The position numbers and the translations under genes are program-made. 13,036 bases of DNA from Massilia sp. (GTDB taxonomy: Bacteria; Pseudomonadota; Gammaproteobacteria; Burkholderiales; Burkholderiaceae_D), in the NCBI GenBank assembly GCA_003484545.1, contig DNCF01000357.1, positions 1 through 13,036 on the forward strand, in the 5' to 3' direction. Positions 13,035 through 13,036 of the stretch are shown in pieces (position 1 is the stretch's first letter; each line of letters opens with the position of its first letter). Below the pieces are notes generated by a model. The model had not been told where the DNA came from. It ran no database searches and saw nothing but the letters and a program-made list of their open reading frames with translations.

Positions 13035-13036
13035 CT

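Noticed and set aside
1..13036. CRISPR array, insertion sequence, prophage or toxin-antitoxin system
   Set aside because: I saw no regularly spaced repeats, no transposase or integrase motifs, no terminal inverted repeats flanking genes, and no small paired overlapping genes of toxin-antitoxin type.

Overview
The window is high-GC DNA (hand-counted lines give about 67% in the core genes) with strong GC-ending codon bias, clear Shine-Dalgarno sites and a PEP-CTERM sorted exoprotein. Together these suggest a betaproteobacterium, probably Burkholderiales and most likely Oxalobacteraceae (Massilia-like). The assignment is inferred from gene content and style; no 16S or other marker is present.

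Layout. (1) 1-1355, plus strand: the last 70 residues of a sensor histidine kinase overlap (ATGA) the start of an LldD-type FMN-dependent alpha-hydroxy-acid dehydrogenase. (2) 1367-1427: a pair of mutually inverted 18-bp near-palindromes lies in the convergent gap. (3) 1454-2925, minus strand: a D-2-hydroxyacid dehydrogenase, a perfect hairpin terminator, and a small exported Ala/Lys-rich protein. (4) 3218-5824, plus: a complete three-domain DNA ligase D (phosphoesterase, ligase, polymerase). No ku gene is visible. (5) 5926-7491, plus: a catalase with a signal peptide (KatB-like, periplasmic). (6) 7612-10406, minus: a GNAT acetyltransferase, an unrecognised Cys-rich protein, a DUF2059-like secreted protein and a cold-shock-domain/DUF1294 membrane fusion. 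(7) 10577-12040, minus: a second, cytosolic clade-3 catalase with a good terminator. (8) 12299-12958, plus: a PEP-CTERM protein, then possibly the 3' end of a minus-strand gene at the right edge. No gap between genes exceeds 300 bases.

How the genes fit together. Much of the window suits an aerobic, stress-exposed soil or surface bacterium: two catalases for two compartments, a non-homologous end-joining ligase, and flavin-linked oxidation of a 2-hydroxy acid. The strongest non-coding signal links the two catalases. An identical 11-mer (TACCTATCGAT, read in the direction of each gene) sits 82 and 85 bases before their start codons, and each copy carries partial OxyR-like ATAG/CTAT elements with 7-base spacing. 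The periplasmic catalase leader also holds a 14-bp inverted repeat whose 3' arm covers the ribosome-binding site. I found no CRISPR array, rRNA, tRNA, prophage or transposase. Apart from that leader and the unrecognised protein at 8279-8968, the window looks like ordinary chromosome.
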